Shown in pieces: positions 49,106-60,335 of a DNA stretch of 64,000 nucleotides. The stretch spans positions 15,865,001 to 15,929,000 of the forward strand of contig NC_079875.1 of the NCBI RefSeq assembly GCF_029227915.1, given 5' to 3'. Position numbers and translations under genes: made by a program. The stretch's first letter is position 1. Every line of letters begins with the position of its first letter. The notes beneath the pieces are model-generated. The model searched no databases. It saw only the letters and a program-made list of their open reading frames with translations, and was not told where the DNA came from. Origin of the DNA: Hydractinia symbiolongicarpus. Its lineage: Eukaryota > Cnidaria > Hydrozoa > Anthoathecata > Hydractiniidae.

Positions 49106-52100
49106 CTAATTAGTTACTTCTTCAAAAGAAACTAAAAATTCTTTCTTAGGAAATCCTTTATCACCATACGGCCCACCATCACAGAATATCTTGTGTACTT
49201 CATTTTTTCCAGTAACAGGATTCTTTGCCAAAACATCTACATTGAATTCATTAACCCCAGTGGGAAAGGAAACATCGTTTTCATGGAATTTAAATACAAC
49301 GCTTTTAAAATTGTTGTACTGGCAATTTTCACAAATTTTACGATTCCATCGATTTAACACACCACGCTGGCCTGCAAAATATTCCTTGCCATTTTTTTTG
49401 TAAAACGCCCGTACAACAAACGAACCTGGGTAGTCATCACATTTCAGATTACACACACGCAAGTAAAACATCCTCTTCCATTTGCACCCACCGTAGGTGA
49501 ATTCTGGACGGCCTTTCTTGAAAAATGGTAGCGCTAACCAACTTTGACTCGGTGCTTCGACAGTTGTGAAATCGAAATAGACTTTTTTAGGGTTTGATAC
49601 TTGGATTTGTGTCACGTTTTCCATATAGTAGGTGAGGTCATTCAACGTCGTTACGATGTGGGAATACATGTTCTTTGAAGTACAGCTCGGCCAATCAATT
49701 TTGTCAAAGGAGCCTATGCTATAAGTGTACCCAAGCTGTGCCTCGATATCAACGCAATCTTTGGTTGTCATGGGAACACCCGTGGAATTTTGAAATGGAT
49801 ACAACACGGTATCCATACCTAAGATTTGATTATAGGATTGATCGGGAGTTGGGCCTTGGCCATTCGTTGATGTACCAAGAACATCGTCACGTCCAACTTC
49901 ACTTCTCTTTTCTTTCCGAATTTCAAAACTTGTCTCGACTGTGCTATGGTTATGTTTTTTTTGCCAAATCCAAAACATTCTATCTACATTTGAATGATGC
50001 ACAAAAAAAATTGGATCGAAGGAAGCCACCTCATTTGCACCCATATCACCGTTTGCACCTTCTACCAAACCATAATTTTGCATAATTGGATTATCATTCT
50101 CATCTCTTTCAATTTCACCATTCTCATTCATTTTAGGTAAGGAGTAACCACCTATTGAAAGATGCATATCATTGTGTGGCTGTTCCAAGGAAAACGCAAC
50201 CCTGCCTTTGACTTTGGCCGAGCTTATGTTTGAGAATTTATTGTAATCCGTCTCATCCAAGCAGTCTTCATAACCAGATACTACCGAGTTCTTACTTTTA
50301 TAGCCATGGTTTAACCAGTACTTGATGTTTTCATTCAACAATTTATCTGGAGATTTATCAAGTTCAAAGATTCTCTCGTTGTGTTTTTCTGCAGCTTCTG
50401 CAGCTGTTTTGGGATTCCTAATACCTGAAAAAGGGTAGCGGACTGTCGTGTAATGGATAGGTTTCTTGTATAAACTGTTTTCATCGGCATCAATTTGCTT
50501 TGGCAGAGTGAAATTTAAGAGAGGATTTACTTCTTCCTTACCATCTACCATGACAGTTTTTCTGGTTAGGATGCTAGGTAAACCATGTCGTAGGCTTTCT
50601 TCTGAAGTTTGGTCCCAATAATGTAATGCCACATCTTCACCAGGGAGAACTGTCTGCAAGGCTTGTTCCACACGTAACAGATACAGACGATGCCACGGTG
50701 GAAACAAAACATTAGCATGTTGGCAGTATCCACCCCACTTCTGCCGGTTATGTGGTGGTTTGTCTATACTTGGAAACAAAAACTCGAAAAAATTAACAAA
50801 CGAATAATTTTTTATGTCCGGAGCTATTCTCTTTTTAAATGGTTCACCATGATATGTAGCAAGTCCCCAAAATGAATTTGGATTATCTGGGGGAAGCTCT
50901 TTTATTAATTTCCAAGCCTTTAAAAAATTATTGAGATTTTTTGCGTTGTGTGGTTTTTCCAGTTCACGAAGTGACATTCGCATGCGTACCCTGTTGAAAA
51001 CAAAAATAAAATGAAAAACATATAGCTTACCAGAGTAAATTAAAGGGAAAAGCAGTTACACTGAGAAAAGCTAACATCCTTCTACCAAATAAATGCAAAC
51101 ACGTAATTTACATGGATTTCGCATCTTATTCATGATTTTTTGAACAAGCCGGCAATTTAGGAAAATTTTATTTTTCTGATCTTAGTCAAAAGCAAGTTAC
51201 ATGACAAACTGTGGAAATGGAAATGTTCAATTTCACTTCCAGCGTCTTTTATCTGCACATGTTTTAATAGTTAGCAAGAAAATCAACAAGGAAACACGAC
51301 GACATTTCAGATTGACAGCATCCCTAACAATTTTAATATGAGGATGCACAGAATACCGATGTAAAAAATATGAGGGCTGAACAGAAAAATGATTTTTGTT
51401 TCTGTTCTTAGTTGGTTAGAAAGAAGCCACGCGATAAAATCAAGTTATCTATCAATATACCATAACAAGTTTTAATTACGGAATTACATGAAGTAGCGTG
51501 AAAGAAGCACTGATATTCACCCGTTGTACACTATTTAAGCATTGTTAGCACAAAGTATCGACTTAGCCGTCATTTTGAACACATCAGTTGCGAGCCCCTG
51601 GAAAAATGCACGGGTGTTCGATTGTGGCCAGCATTTAACAATACCATTTATTGAAAAACAAAATCGTAAAAATAATATTTTTTACATTGCCTTGTAATAA
51701 TCCGTATCGCTACAATGGACTGGTCGTAAACGGATACTGACCTGTTTTGAGGTTGTACAAGAAATACAAAGCCTGAGGTCAAAAGTACAGACAAAAAAAG
51801 ATATATGTTTCTTATGTAGATCAAAAATTTAGAATCGTGTCTTTAAGTTCTTCCCAAACGGGTTACTATACTACAGACCTGTTGTCATGAGCCATAAAGC
51901 AACCAAATCAATTTTTTATACCAACAGGTGTTTAGTATCAGTCAGATAATAATGCTTGATACTCGCTGGTTACATCAAATAATGGTGGCACGAGCTCTTA
52001 TTGACGTTCTGCTGGCTAAAGCCGAAAGAATAGTATCGCGAAGATTGAACGAAATAGTGGTTTAGCTTATTGAGAAGTCTTAAACGACTGAATTCTAACT

Positions 52101-52977
52101 CTGTACATGAATAGATCTTTCTTCTTTCATGCAACTGTGGCTATCTACCTTTATATTGCTTCCAGATTGTATGCAGTATACAGGCTGTTTAGTTTATATG
52201 CTTTTGGAATTATTCCTTCTATGAATCGCTATTAAATTTACATGCACATAGCCTTGGCCTTTTTTAGCACTTTTTCTAAGGTTTTACCGAGCGTTTACAT
52301 CTTGTGCGTCAAAAATCAGGAGTATTTGATGTCACGTAATAAGCATTGCACATACCTTGAGGGAATTAATTTTCACAATAGAATAATTTTCGCAAGAGAT
52401 TAATTTTCACAAGAGACTAATTTTTCGCAAGACATTTTTTAAAAATAACATAAAAATTGTGCGACAACGAATTTTCGCGAAGTTGGCAAGTCCAAATATT
52501 GTGCTAGAATTTAATTTCGCGGATTTTGCGAAAAAAGAATTTGATGACAGTTTGTTTCTCAATTCAAACCGTTTTTCGAGGACTTTTATGCCGAAGTCTG
52601 CTGAAGAGTTGAAATTCACATACATATTAAATGTAGTTCTAGGTAAATCAGAAGTAAAAAATTAATGTAAATTGCTAAAAAGCAAAATAAAATTCAAAAT
52701 TTCGCAGGAACTAATTTTCACGAAATTGACTCACACTGGCGTAAAGCGCGAAACAAGATCATTAGTTTTTTGCGCATGCAGTATTTCTTTTACCGCTGAC
52801 AATTCCCTCCACTTAATTATAACAAAATTTATAAATACTTATGCATTCAATTCAAGGTTAAAAATGATTTTTAAATTAGAACAATATAAATTTAAGGAAT
52901 AACCATGAATTATTTGATTACCGTTTTTTTCTTCATATATATAATAAAAATAATAGAACTTACTTTGGTTTCTCCAT
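49106..52977 (-). CDS. Tyrosinase-like type-3 copper protein, copy 2
   Basis: Paralogue of the gene at 39680-45367, same strand and structure. Exons 52964-52977 (14 nt, MEKP plus two bases) and 49106-50990 join in phase 2 to give 632 residues. Copper-site motifs are kept: ATYHG, GYCQHANVLFPPWHR, QPHNDMH and FDPIFFVHHSNVDRMF, with the same Cys-Gln-His. The stretch before CuA differs most (the copy 1 NNNN run is replaced by NYSFVN) and the C-terminal tail has lost several cysteines (KIFCDGGPYG against KICCGEGSCG). A 59-residue block in the C-terminal domain is identical between the copies. No signal peptide. The intron is 2.0 kb against 3.8 kb in copy 1. Confidence 0.9.
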
Positions 52978-53005
52978 GTTCCACGATGTACATCCGTCAC
53001 TGTTT

Positions 53006-53020
53006 CTTTATTCTAAGTAA
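53006..53020 (-). promoter_or_regulatory. TATA-like element of tyrosinase 2
   Basis: The minus strand reads TTACTTAGAATAAAG about 30-40 bp upstream of the proposed ATG, at the same relative place as the TACTTAAAATAG of tyrosinase 1 and in similar flanking sequence. This supports a duplication that included the promoter. Confidence 0.35.
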
Positions 53021-53661
53021 TCCACATCAGGCTAGTCATGTATTTTTATTTATTTTGACACCCACACTCTCATGACACGACGTGGTTTTCATATGGCCCA
53101 ACCTGTTTTTTTACTTAGGTAAGGTAACTAGGTAGCTTGTGAACTTTGAATTTATTTAATCTTTGAATACACACCATAGAATACCAGTATTAAGCCAATA
53201 AAGTATACACACATAATTACGTTTTTTAGGTGATTATAAATATTGGAACGCATGTAGAAACCAGGTGTACAAGTTCCACGAACAAAACAGAAAAAAAATT
53301 GTTATTCCAAGAGCGCAAGTTTTGGTAATAATAAATGACACATATCAAATACAAAATGTTTAAAGATTGTTTTTTAAGGCAATGCTTTCCTACTCCTACC
53401 AAGGACAGCCTTTAAAAGCTTACCTACCACGACAAAAACAAGTTAAATTCATATGAAATGTCTGGGAATCTTTTTAAATTTTTTAATTGGTTTTCGAGAT
53501 AGAGAGCATCATTAGCTCCAAACACGTAACTGTTGTTATTGAAATTTATGTAAAATGTTCAAATAGCCAAATAAAAATATATTGAAGAATAAATATATAT
53601 TCAATATAGGGGGCAGAGGGGGCAATTGGCCCTTCCCCCAATAATTTTCCCAATTGTTTGT

Positions 53662-53850
53662 GTGGCGCGTGGCCTTGTGGTTATGGCGTTCGCTTCGTAA
53701 TCACAAGGTCCGTGGTTCGATCCACGGTGCAGCAATATTTAGCGAGCGTCTAAATCACAGCTGCGGGTCAATATCTGCCATGTGGGTAAGCAATGCTGGT
53801 GTATACCTAATGTATATATTTAGAAGAGAGGATGTGGAACAAGTCTAAAA
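53662..53850 (+). mobile_element. tRNA-derived SINE, family B
   Basis: Head GTGGCGCGTGGCCTTGTGG, anticodon-arm-like TTCGCTTCGTAATCACAAGG and a perfect B-box GGTTCGATCC, followed by a 100-bp body ending TATACCTAATGTATATATT. It is the best-preserved copy of the family also found reversed at 18258-18424. Confidence 0.75.
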
Positions 53851-55289
53851 TCTTAAGACTCAATTAAAATCTGTCAAAAAAATATACAAATTCCTAGACA
53901 ACTTTTTTAAGCTCTTTGATGTGAACTTCTTTTTTTTTGCGGGAACTTTTAACAAACAAAAACAGAGTTCTCAAACTTTTGGCTCTTTCATCACAGCGTA
54001 TACCCACTCCAAGCACTCAAATATTGTTGTTGGTAGGAAAATGTTAAAACAAAAATAAAGTGAACTTGATCCATCGTTGTATTGTTTATCACGGTTATCT
54101 TTTAGTTGCTAATAAAAAAACTTGACAACGTTTTGATTCATTCTCTTCAATTTTTATCTATAAATCTAGAGTGTTATCCCATCCAAGTGTCTAAAATTTT
54201 TAGTATTGTTAATCTTTGTTGTTTATTTAGTAACTTTCCGCGAAGTGACAAAAGTAATGTACATAAATTGAACAAATTTCTACGAAACTTCCTACACTCG
54301 GCTCTGTGATAAACACATTCGCAGAAATTCGACCTTTTTCAACAAGAAGTAAAAAAATGAGATAAAACAATAACTACAAGTCTTTTTAACGCATTTTGTG
54401 TTGAAAACTATGTGATATGTTTTCTGTTGTTTCAACTTTTGTGAGCACTGCAAACATTGCAGGCTAGATAAAAACTATATTCCAGGAGTAAGAGGAGCTA
54501 TTTTACCCTTGTAAATTATGTCAACTTGAAATACATTGTTAGTAGTAGTAGTATTACACATGTTTGCGCAGATTCAACCATCAACAGAGAAATTTCAATC
54601 CCTGAGCAGGTTGAAATATTCTAGACATGAAACAACAGTTTCCGATTTTCCATTTTCCATTTTGTCGTAAATAAAAACGAGGACTTCCTTAAAAAAAGTG
54701 TTGAGCATTTTATTTCAGATGTAAGATAGCTTTACAAAGTTTCAAGCTTTATTATTGTAATTTAACTTCCTTTTCAATAAATTGCATTGATGGAAAAGGA
54801 TGCTACAAGTTTTGTTGATCCTTATAGTAGTGATATTAAAAGAGATGCAGTGACAGAAAACGGCAAAAGTTTTTTTGAAAAGAAGCGCTAAATAGCTAGT
54901 TAGTAACTTGTTAAAAAGCTCTATTACTTGTGATTAATGTTAGCCAAATAAAAATTCTTTATTTTTCAATTTGTAAAAGGAGACAATATTGCCCTTAATC
55001 TAAGGCGCGGATTTAGATTATGTCAACCTTGTCACGCGAATTGGTAAAAAAATGAGCCAAATATTACGTTGCGGTGCACGAGAAATAATTTCCAAAATTA
55101 ATCCCGGTGTTTTCAATTTATACATGGAAACCCGGATACAAAATTCTACTCTTAGTTTGCTTTACCTTATCAACTATATATACCTCACAACGTGAATTCA
55201 ATCAATCGATGTTTGCCTAACCCTATTTTATGTCAGACTGTAACCATATGTTTATAACACACAAACCCTGTCAAGGTTGTTTCTAGGTA

Positions 55290-55548
55290 TTACTATAATA
55301 TGTTCTTCCGTGAGGGCTTAACCGTAGCGCTAGACGTTATTGCGCTCAAGGCAAGGTTGTTTTCAGACATAACTACGGTATGATTTTTTGTAAGGGATTG
55401 ACCGTGGAACCAGACTTTATAGAACACGAACCAAGTCAAAGTTGATATTGGGTGAACCCAAGCTATGTGAGAGAAAATGCGCCAAGGGAATCGGAATCCC
55501 GTTACCAAATACCAGAGTTATAACAACTAAGCTACCGTACCATTGAAA
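55290..55548 (-). mobile_element. Diverged tRNA-derived SINE, minus strand
   Basis: The minus strand starts GGTACGGTAGCTTAGTTG and has a decayed B-box (GGGATTCCGATTCCC), then a body with two internal copies of a TAGTTATGTCTGAAAACAACC-like block. It is arranged like 6585-6845 but more diverged. Confidence 0.45.
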
Positions 55549-56035
55549 ACTGCTACTATTCTGTTACTGGCTAATTATCAGTTCTCCTTAAGTGCCTAAT
55601 ATGCTTGAAAATCTTTCTTGAACTCACCAAAAGATTTCTTAGCAAAGACTTGATTTTTAAAAATCTCACGAAAAGGACTATCCATTTATTAAATCCGCAA
55701 ATTTATAATTGTGTATTTGCCCTTTGTTGTTTCAAAGCGTTGAATTCAATTTTTTAATTTGAAATTCAAATTAGATATGTTTAAATTTTCGGATTTGTCA
55801 AAAAACAAACAATGACCAACCAGTTTTCCTAAAATGAAAAATTGCAACTAATCCGACTCCCCGAAAGAAATTCAAATTTGAGAATTCGAATCAAAAAAGG
55901 ATAATAAACCAATCAAATTTGCTACATCAATAAATCAATTTCAACAAAATAAATCCTGCATTGTCCACAGGTTTCAAAATCATGTATTGCCTACTTAGTA
56001 TTTTACTTGTTTAACAAAGATATCAAATTTATGCC

Positions 56036-56158
56036 ACAATAATTAACGTCCGTAATAACTTATGGCATAATAATTAACGTCCGTAATAATTTATGGCATA
56101 ATAATTAACGTCCGTAATAATTTATGGCATAATAATTAACGTCCGTAATAATTTATGT
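56036..56158. repeat. 31-bp tandem repeat, four copies
   Basis: Four copies of a 31-bp unit containing AATTAACGTCCGTAATAA and TTATGGCATA, nearly identical (one C/T change and edge changes). The exact 31-bp spacing can be read from AATTAACGTC at 56041, 56072, 56103 and 56134. It lies just beyond the 3' end of SUB1. Confidence 0.95.
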
Positions 56159-56437
56159 CATTAAGTTTACACTGTTATTTCTACAGTTTTAATTAACATC
56201 ATTTCTATTGCCAGTGTTCGCGAAAATTTATCATTAATGCAAATTTGATTTCATATATTATTTTGTAAAAACTACAACTTTGATATTTGGACAATATCAA
56301 GCATTGTTTTTGGCACACAAGGATGACGATTTCAGATTTTACCGGACTCATTTTGTGGAAACAACAAAATCTGCGAGAATAAGTCCGCTCAAAGGAAAGA
56401 TAATACAGTATGCTTTTTATGTTGATAAAAACGTCAG

Positions 56438-56443
56438 TTTATT
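56438..56443 (-). terminator. Candidate poly(A) signal of SUB1
   Basis: AATAAA on the minus strand about 125 bp after the SUB1 stop codon (56566-56568). Confidence 0.4.
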
Positions 56444-56565
56444 TACATCAATAAAGAAAAGAAAAACAACAACAAAAACAAAAAAATGTGTGACTGAACT
56501 TCAACAAACGATACCGGGACTGTTACAAATCTCTGTACGAATAGTTAGGATTCCTCCACATGTTG

Positions 56566-59500
56566 TTACTTCTTAATTTTCTTGTTGATTTTGTCCACCA
56601 CCTTGGTGAGTTCATCCCACTGGCTTAAATTCAATGCTATACCTATGTAGATAAATAAAAACAGCCCCCTAAAATTTCGAAATATTTATCTATTCTCTTT
56701 TATCTATATAATAATACGCCAGTTCTGTCTGTCTGTCTGTCTGTCTGTCTGTGACTTTTGTAAAGACGATATTTTTTACCACTCGAATGCGCGAGTTTTT
56801 CAATTTTTTTTGTCAATATCTTTTAACGTGAATATCTTATATATTAAATTAATGAAGCCATTACAGTGCACTTAAAACTTTGAGGCTAAATAACTTGGAA
56901 ACGAGGTGGTGACGTCAATGATTTTTCACCGCGTGGGTAACTAGGGACCACCTAGGACCAATTTGGGTATTTTTCCCAAACCTGGGTCCCCGAATCCGTT
57001 TCGGAGTGGACGGTTTGATGACGTCATCAAAAAACCTTTAAACCCTAATATCTCTGCAACCGTTTGTCAAAAGTACATGATCCTATACATTTTCTTGATC
57101 AGCGTTTCAAGCTCACGTTGAACGTTACAGGCAACGAATAAACTAAATTTTGCCAATTTTTTTTTGGATTTGCAATGCTGACGTCAGCAAACCAACTTTT
57201 TGAATGTCCTATTGCCTAAGTGGATTTTTCCACGGGTCTTTATCGACTAGTCTTTAATAATAGCCGCATTTTGTCTGTTTGTCCACGAGAAAAACTCCGT
57301 GTTACGGAAACACAAAATGCGATATATGAAGGACGGGCGATCCCGTGGATTTTTCCACGGGTTGACAACTAGTTTATAATAATAAAAGCCGTACTCTGTC
57401 CCTCCGCAAAAAAAAATTGGTGCGGGCACTCGAAATGCAATATTTTAAGGACGGGCAACCCCGTAGATTTCTCTACGAGTTAACGACTATAGGTAGTTGT
57501 TTGTCTTTTGTTCTTATTAATTATCTTGCGAGTCTTGTAAGTCATTAACTTGCGCGTAATAAACAAAAGATTATTGAAGAAAAAATAGCTTATTATAACT
57601 GCGCGTAACTATTGTTAAATAGTGTTAACATAACTATTCCCAATAGCATAATTGCAAATGTTATCAACTCTATCAATGTGACACGAAGAGCCATTGTTTA
57701 ATATTTTTATTAAACAAAGGTTTTGCGTGGAAACTAAATAGACTAGCGAGAAGGCATTGTTGGTTGCGCGGGTTAAATAAAGCCTTTACGCGATAGAAAT
57801 TATTTTATTTTAACAAAGATTGAAAATTTTTTTAGATTGCATTTTAAAACTTTAAAAACGAAAAACGAAAAACGGCGATAGAAATGTAATTTTAGATCGC
57901 ATTATAAAAGTTTTAAAACGGAAAACGGCGATAGATATTTTTTTTTTAGATCGCATTTTAAAAGTTTTAAAACGAAAAACGGCGATAGAAATGTTTTTTT
58001 AGATCGCATTTTAAAAGTTTAAAAACGAAAAACGGCGATAGAAATGTTTTTTTTAAATCGCATTTTAAAAGTTTTAAAACAGAAAACGGCGATAGAAATT
58101 TTTTTTTTTAGATCGCATTTTAAAAGTTTTAAAACGGAAAACGGCGATAGAAATTTTTTTTTTAGATCGCATTTTTAAAGTTTAAAAACGAAAAACGGCG
58201 ATAGAAATGTTTTTTTAGATCGCATTTTAAAAGTTTTAAAACGAAAAACGGCGATAGAAATGTAATTTTAGATCGCATTATAAAAGTTTTAAAACGGAAA
58301 TCGGCGATAGATATTTTTTTTTAGATCGCATTTTAAAAGTTTTAAAACGAAAAACGGCGATAGAAATGTTTTTTTAGATCGCTTTTTAAAAGTTTAAAAA
58401 CGAAAAACGGCGATAGAAATGTTTTTTAAAATGCATTTTAAAAGTTTTAAAACGAAAAACGGCGATAGAAATGTAATTTTAGATCGCATTATAAAAGTTT
58501 TAAAACGGAAATCGGCGATAGATATTTTTTTTTTAGATCGCATTTTAAAAGTTTTAAAACGAAAAACGGCGATAGAAATGTTTTTTTAGATCGCATTTTA
58601 AAAGTTTTAAAACGAAAAACTGCAATAGAAATGTTTTTTTAGATCGCATTTTGAAAGTAAGAGCTTGTGATTTTAAATATATCAGATTAAAATCGCGTTA
58701 CTATAATTAGTTTCGTTGTTAAAAAAAATTAAAATTCAATGGCCGTCGCGTTTAATTTATTCTCGCGCAGAGTATTGTTTTTAAACAATGTTTCTCGCTA
58801 TGCTTTTGTTTTTAACACGAAGCAATTATTTTCGCGCAATTTAAAAGGAACTCGCTATCCTATTGTTTTTTTTAATGAAAGCAATTATTTTTGCAAGTTG
58901 AGCGTACGCGTACGCTTACATCTGGACTGTACTGTAATAACGCTTTTTGTTTACAAATTTTTTGCTTTTTAAAAAACTGAATCTTAAGACAATAAACACA
59001 GATAATAAACGGTGCACCTTTTCTACCCGGCTTTAATTCTCCGTCAGCTTCATAGTATTCTCGAATGTTTATATACGTTTGCCCTTTATATTCACTGATC
59101 GAAACTTTCTTTTTCTTGCCAAGCTAAAAAGCAAGAAAACATTACGTTATTGTCCTGCAAGCACCATGCTTCGGACGTAAATGTCTGCTGATTCAACACT
59201 TAAATAGTATGCTAAAATCGTAACACACTGGGTAAATGAGACAGCTGTTTTGGTAGCTATAAAAAGTTTAATGTCACCTTAAATGGCATAGCTACAGATC
59301 TCACACCTACTTAAAAGAAGGACCCAATAACAGAACAAAACAAGCACAGTCAAAATTCTTACATCCCAGCTGCTGGCGTCGTCGTCGCCATGTGAAGCAT
59401 TATCTTCTTTTTTAGCTGTCTTCTCTTTCTACAACAAATAGGTCAAAGTTTAGCAGAAAACACTAAAAGTGTATAAAACGTTCCATAATTTATGATATTT

Positions 59501-60335
59501 TGTTAAAATCTTTGAGCAAATAAAGTTACTTCCTTTTCTTATTTAAATGGAAGAAAAGCTGTTCAATTGGAAATGCAGTTAATATGTAAATATAATTCAT
59601 CAGTCTTTTACAACATAAAACGTAGTAACATAAAGCTTACTATTTAAAGAAAACATATATGTCACATGACATTTTTTAGATTATAGGAAAAATCAATATT
59701 TTGAGTCCAACGTTTAGGTTATTTAGGACATTGCAGGTGTGACCACCTTGATAAGCACTGTAAGGAAGAAACCAACTAACTGGGCAGCTGGTCAACCACA
59801 CAACCATTTAATCAAACCATAAAAATACAACGTTTGTTTTAAGTTCTAACTAAACTCAAATGAACTTAACATTAGCAAAGCTAAAGCTTATGCTAATAAT
59901 GTTTCAATTTTAGAAAAGGGTAATATTTCAGGGGTAATAAGTCAGTTTACAATACCAGTTATTCATATTGCGTTGGCTACAAACTCAAACTTAAAAACTT
60001 TTAAAAAAATAACTAAGCCTCCATTCAAATTGGTGATGCTTCTAACGACTCATTTACACTAAGTGGAAATTTCAAGCAAAATAGGTTAACGCAATTTCAT
60101 TGGCTAGCAGAAATTTCCACGGATCAAATACTTTCTGGCAGTTGTTGTTGTGCATGCTCTGCCAGCCAATCAAATAACTTGATTATCTTGCTTTACACAG
60201 AACTTTCAGTTTAGTAGAGATAGGTTTAAACCCTAGACAAAAATTTGAATATACCTTGTTTTTTTTCTTGGACTGTTCGACATCCGAGTCAGAATCATCA
60301 GATATAAATTCTTTACTTTTAACACGCTTTGACAT
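56566..60335 (-). CDS. SUB1: SUB1 / PC4 RNA polymerase II transcriptional coactivator p15
   Basis: A nuclear single-stranded-DNA-binding coactivator that links activators to the general transcription machinery. Four exons: 60255-60335, 59363-59428, 59018-59123 and 56566-56642, giving 109 residues (human 127). All junctions have GT/AG ends and keep frame. Residues 1-49 are a charged Ser/Asp/Lys-rich tail (DDSDSDVEQSKKKNK), the region phosphorylated by CK2 in vertebrates. Residues 50-109 are the PC4 fold: VSISEYKGQTYINIREYYE, then GELKPGRKGIALNLSQWDEL and a C-terminal helix. The KPGRKGI and QW landmarks are present. Intron 3 (56643-59017) is 2.4 kb and full of repeats, including a satellite, and its donor GTGCAC is weak. 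A pyrimidine-AG before 60374 suggests a spliced 5' UTR. Confidence 0.95.
56703..57250 (+). mobile_element. Helitron-like non-autonomous element (SUB1 intron 3)
   Basis: It starts TCTATATAATAATACGCC after an A and ends with hairpin GTGGATTTTTCCACGG-like sequence, a spacer and CTAG before a T. It is the inverted relative of 35017-35747. A (GTCT)n microsatellite lies at its 5' end, and TGACGTCA-type octamers lie near 56909, 57018 and 57179. It is directly followed by two smaller units. Confidence 0.7.
57251..57372 (+). mobile_element. Mini-Helitron-like element, 122 bp
   Basis: It starts TCTTTAATAATAGCCGCA right after the CTAG of the preceding element and ends CCCGTGGATTTTTCCACGGG, TTGACAA, CTAG, then T. 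Both ends are clean and the hairpin is perfect, so it looks young. Confidence 0.7.
57373..57488 (+). mobile_element. Mini-Helitron-like element, third unit
   Basis: It follows the second unit directly: TTTATAATAATAAAAGCCGT at the 5' side, then GGACGGGCAACCCCGTAG, a diverged hairpin and GACTAT in place of CTAG. It is decayed relative to the second unit. Confidence 0.55.
57834..58659. repeat. 53-bp satellite array, about 15.6 copies (SUB1 intron 3)
   Basis: Tandem units of about 53 bp containing AGATCGCATTTTAAAAG, TTTTAAAACGAAAAACGG and CGATAGAAATG followed by a T-run of seven to eleven. Unit variants recur in order: one ending AATGTAATTTT, then one with CATTATAAAAG and GATATTTT, then a standard unit. 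This A-B-C triplet appears at copies 1-3, 8-10 and 12-14, so expansion has copied multi-unit blocks. The first unit carries an internal 9-bp insertion and the last is truncated. It has no coding potential. Confidence 0.95.

Larger units (their letters stand above)
52978..56565. other. Intergenic region, tyrosinase 2 to SUB1
   Basis: It contains the tyrosinase 2 promoter, a plus-strand SINE (53662-53850), a diverged minus-strand SINE (55290-55548), a 31-bp tandem repeat (56036-56158) and the SUB1 3' UTR at the right end. No coding exon is recognised. Confidence 0.6.

Noticed and set aside
53662-53740. tRNA gene (good B-box GGTTCGATCC)
   Set aside because: Followed by a non-tRNA body shared with 18258-18424, and the acceptor stem does not pair. 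It is a SINE head.
56280-56576. 98-codon plus-strand frame
   Set aside because: It overlaps the SUB1 3' UTR and last codons in antisense and has no motif.
57834-58659. CRISPR-like array
   Set aside because: The units are contiguous with no unique spacers, and the setting is an animal gene intron. It is a satellite.
58739-58972. 77-codon frame next to the satellite
   Set aside because: No family motif. It lies in SUB1 intron 3 on the opposite strand, and the length is within chance expectation.
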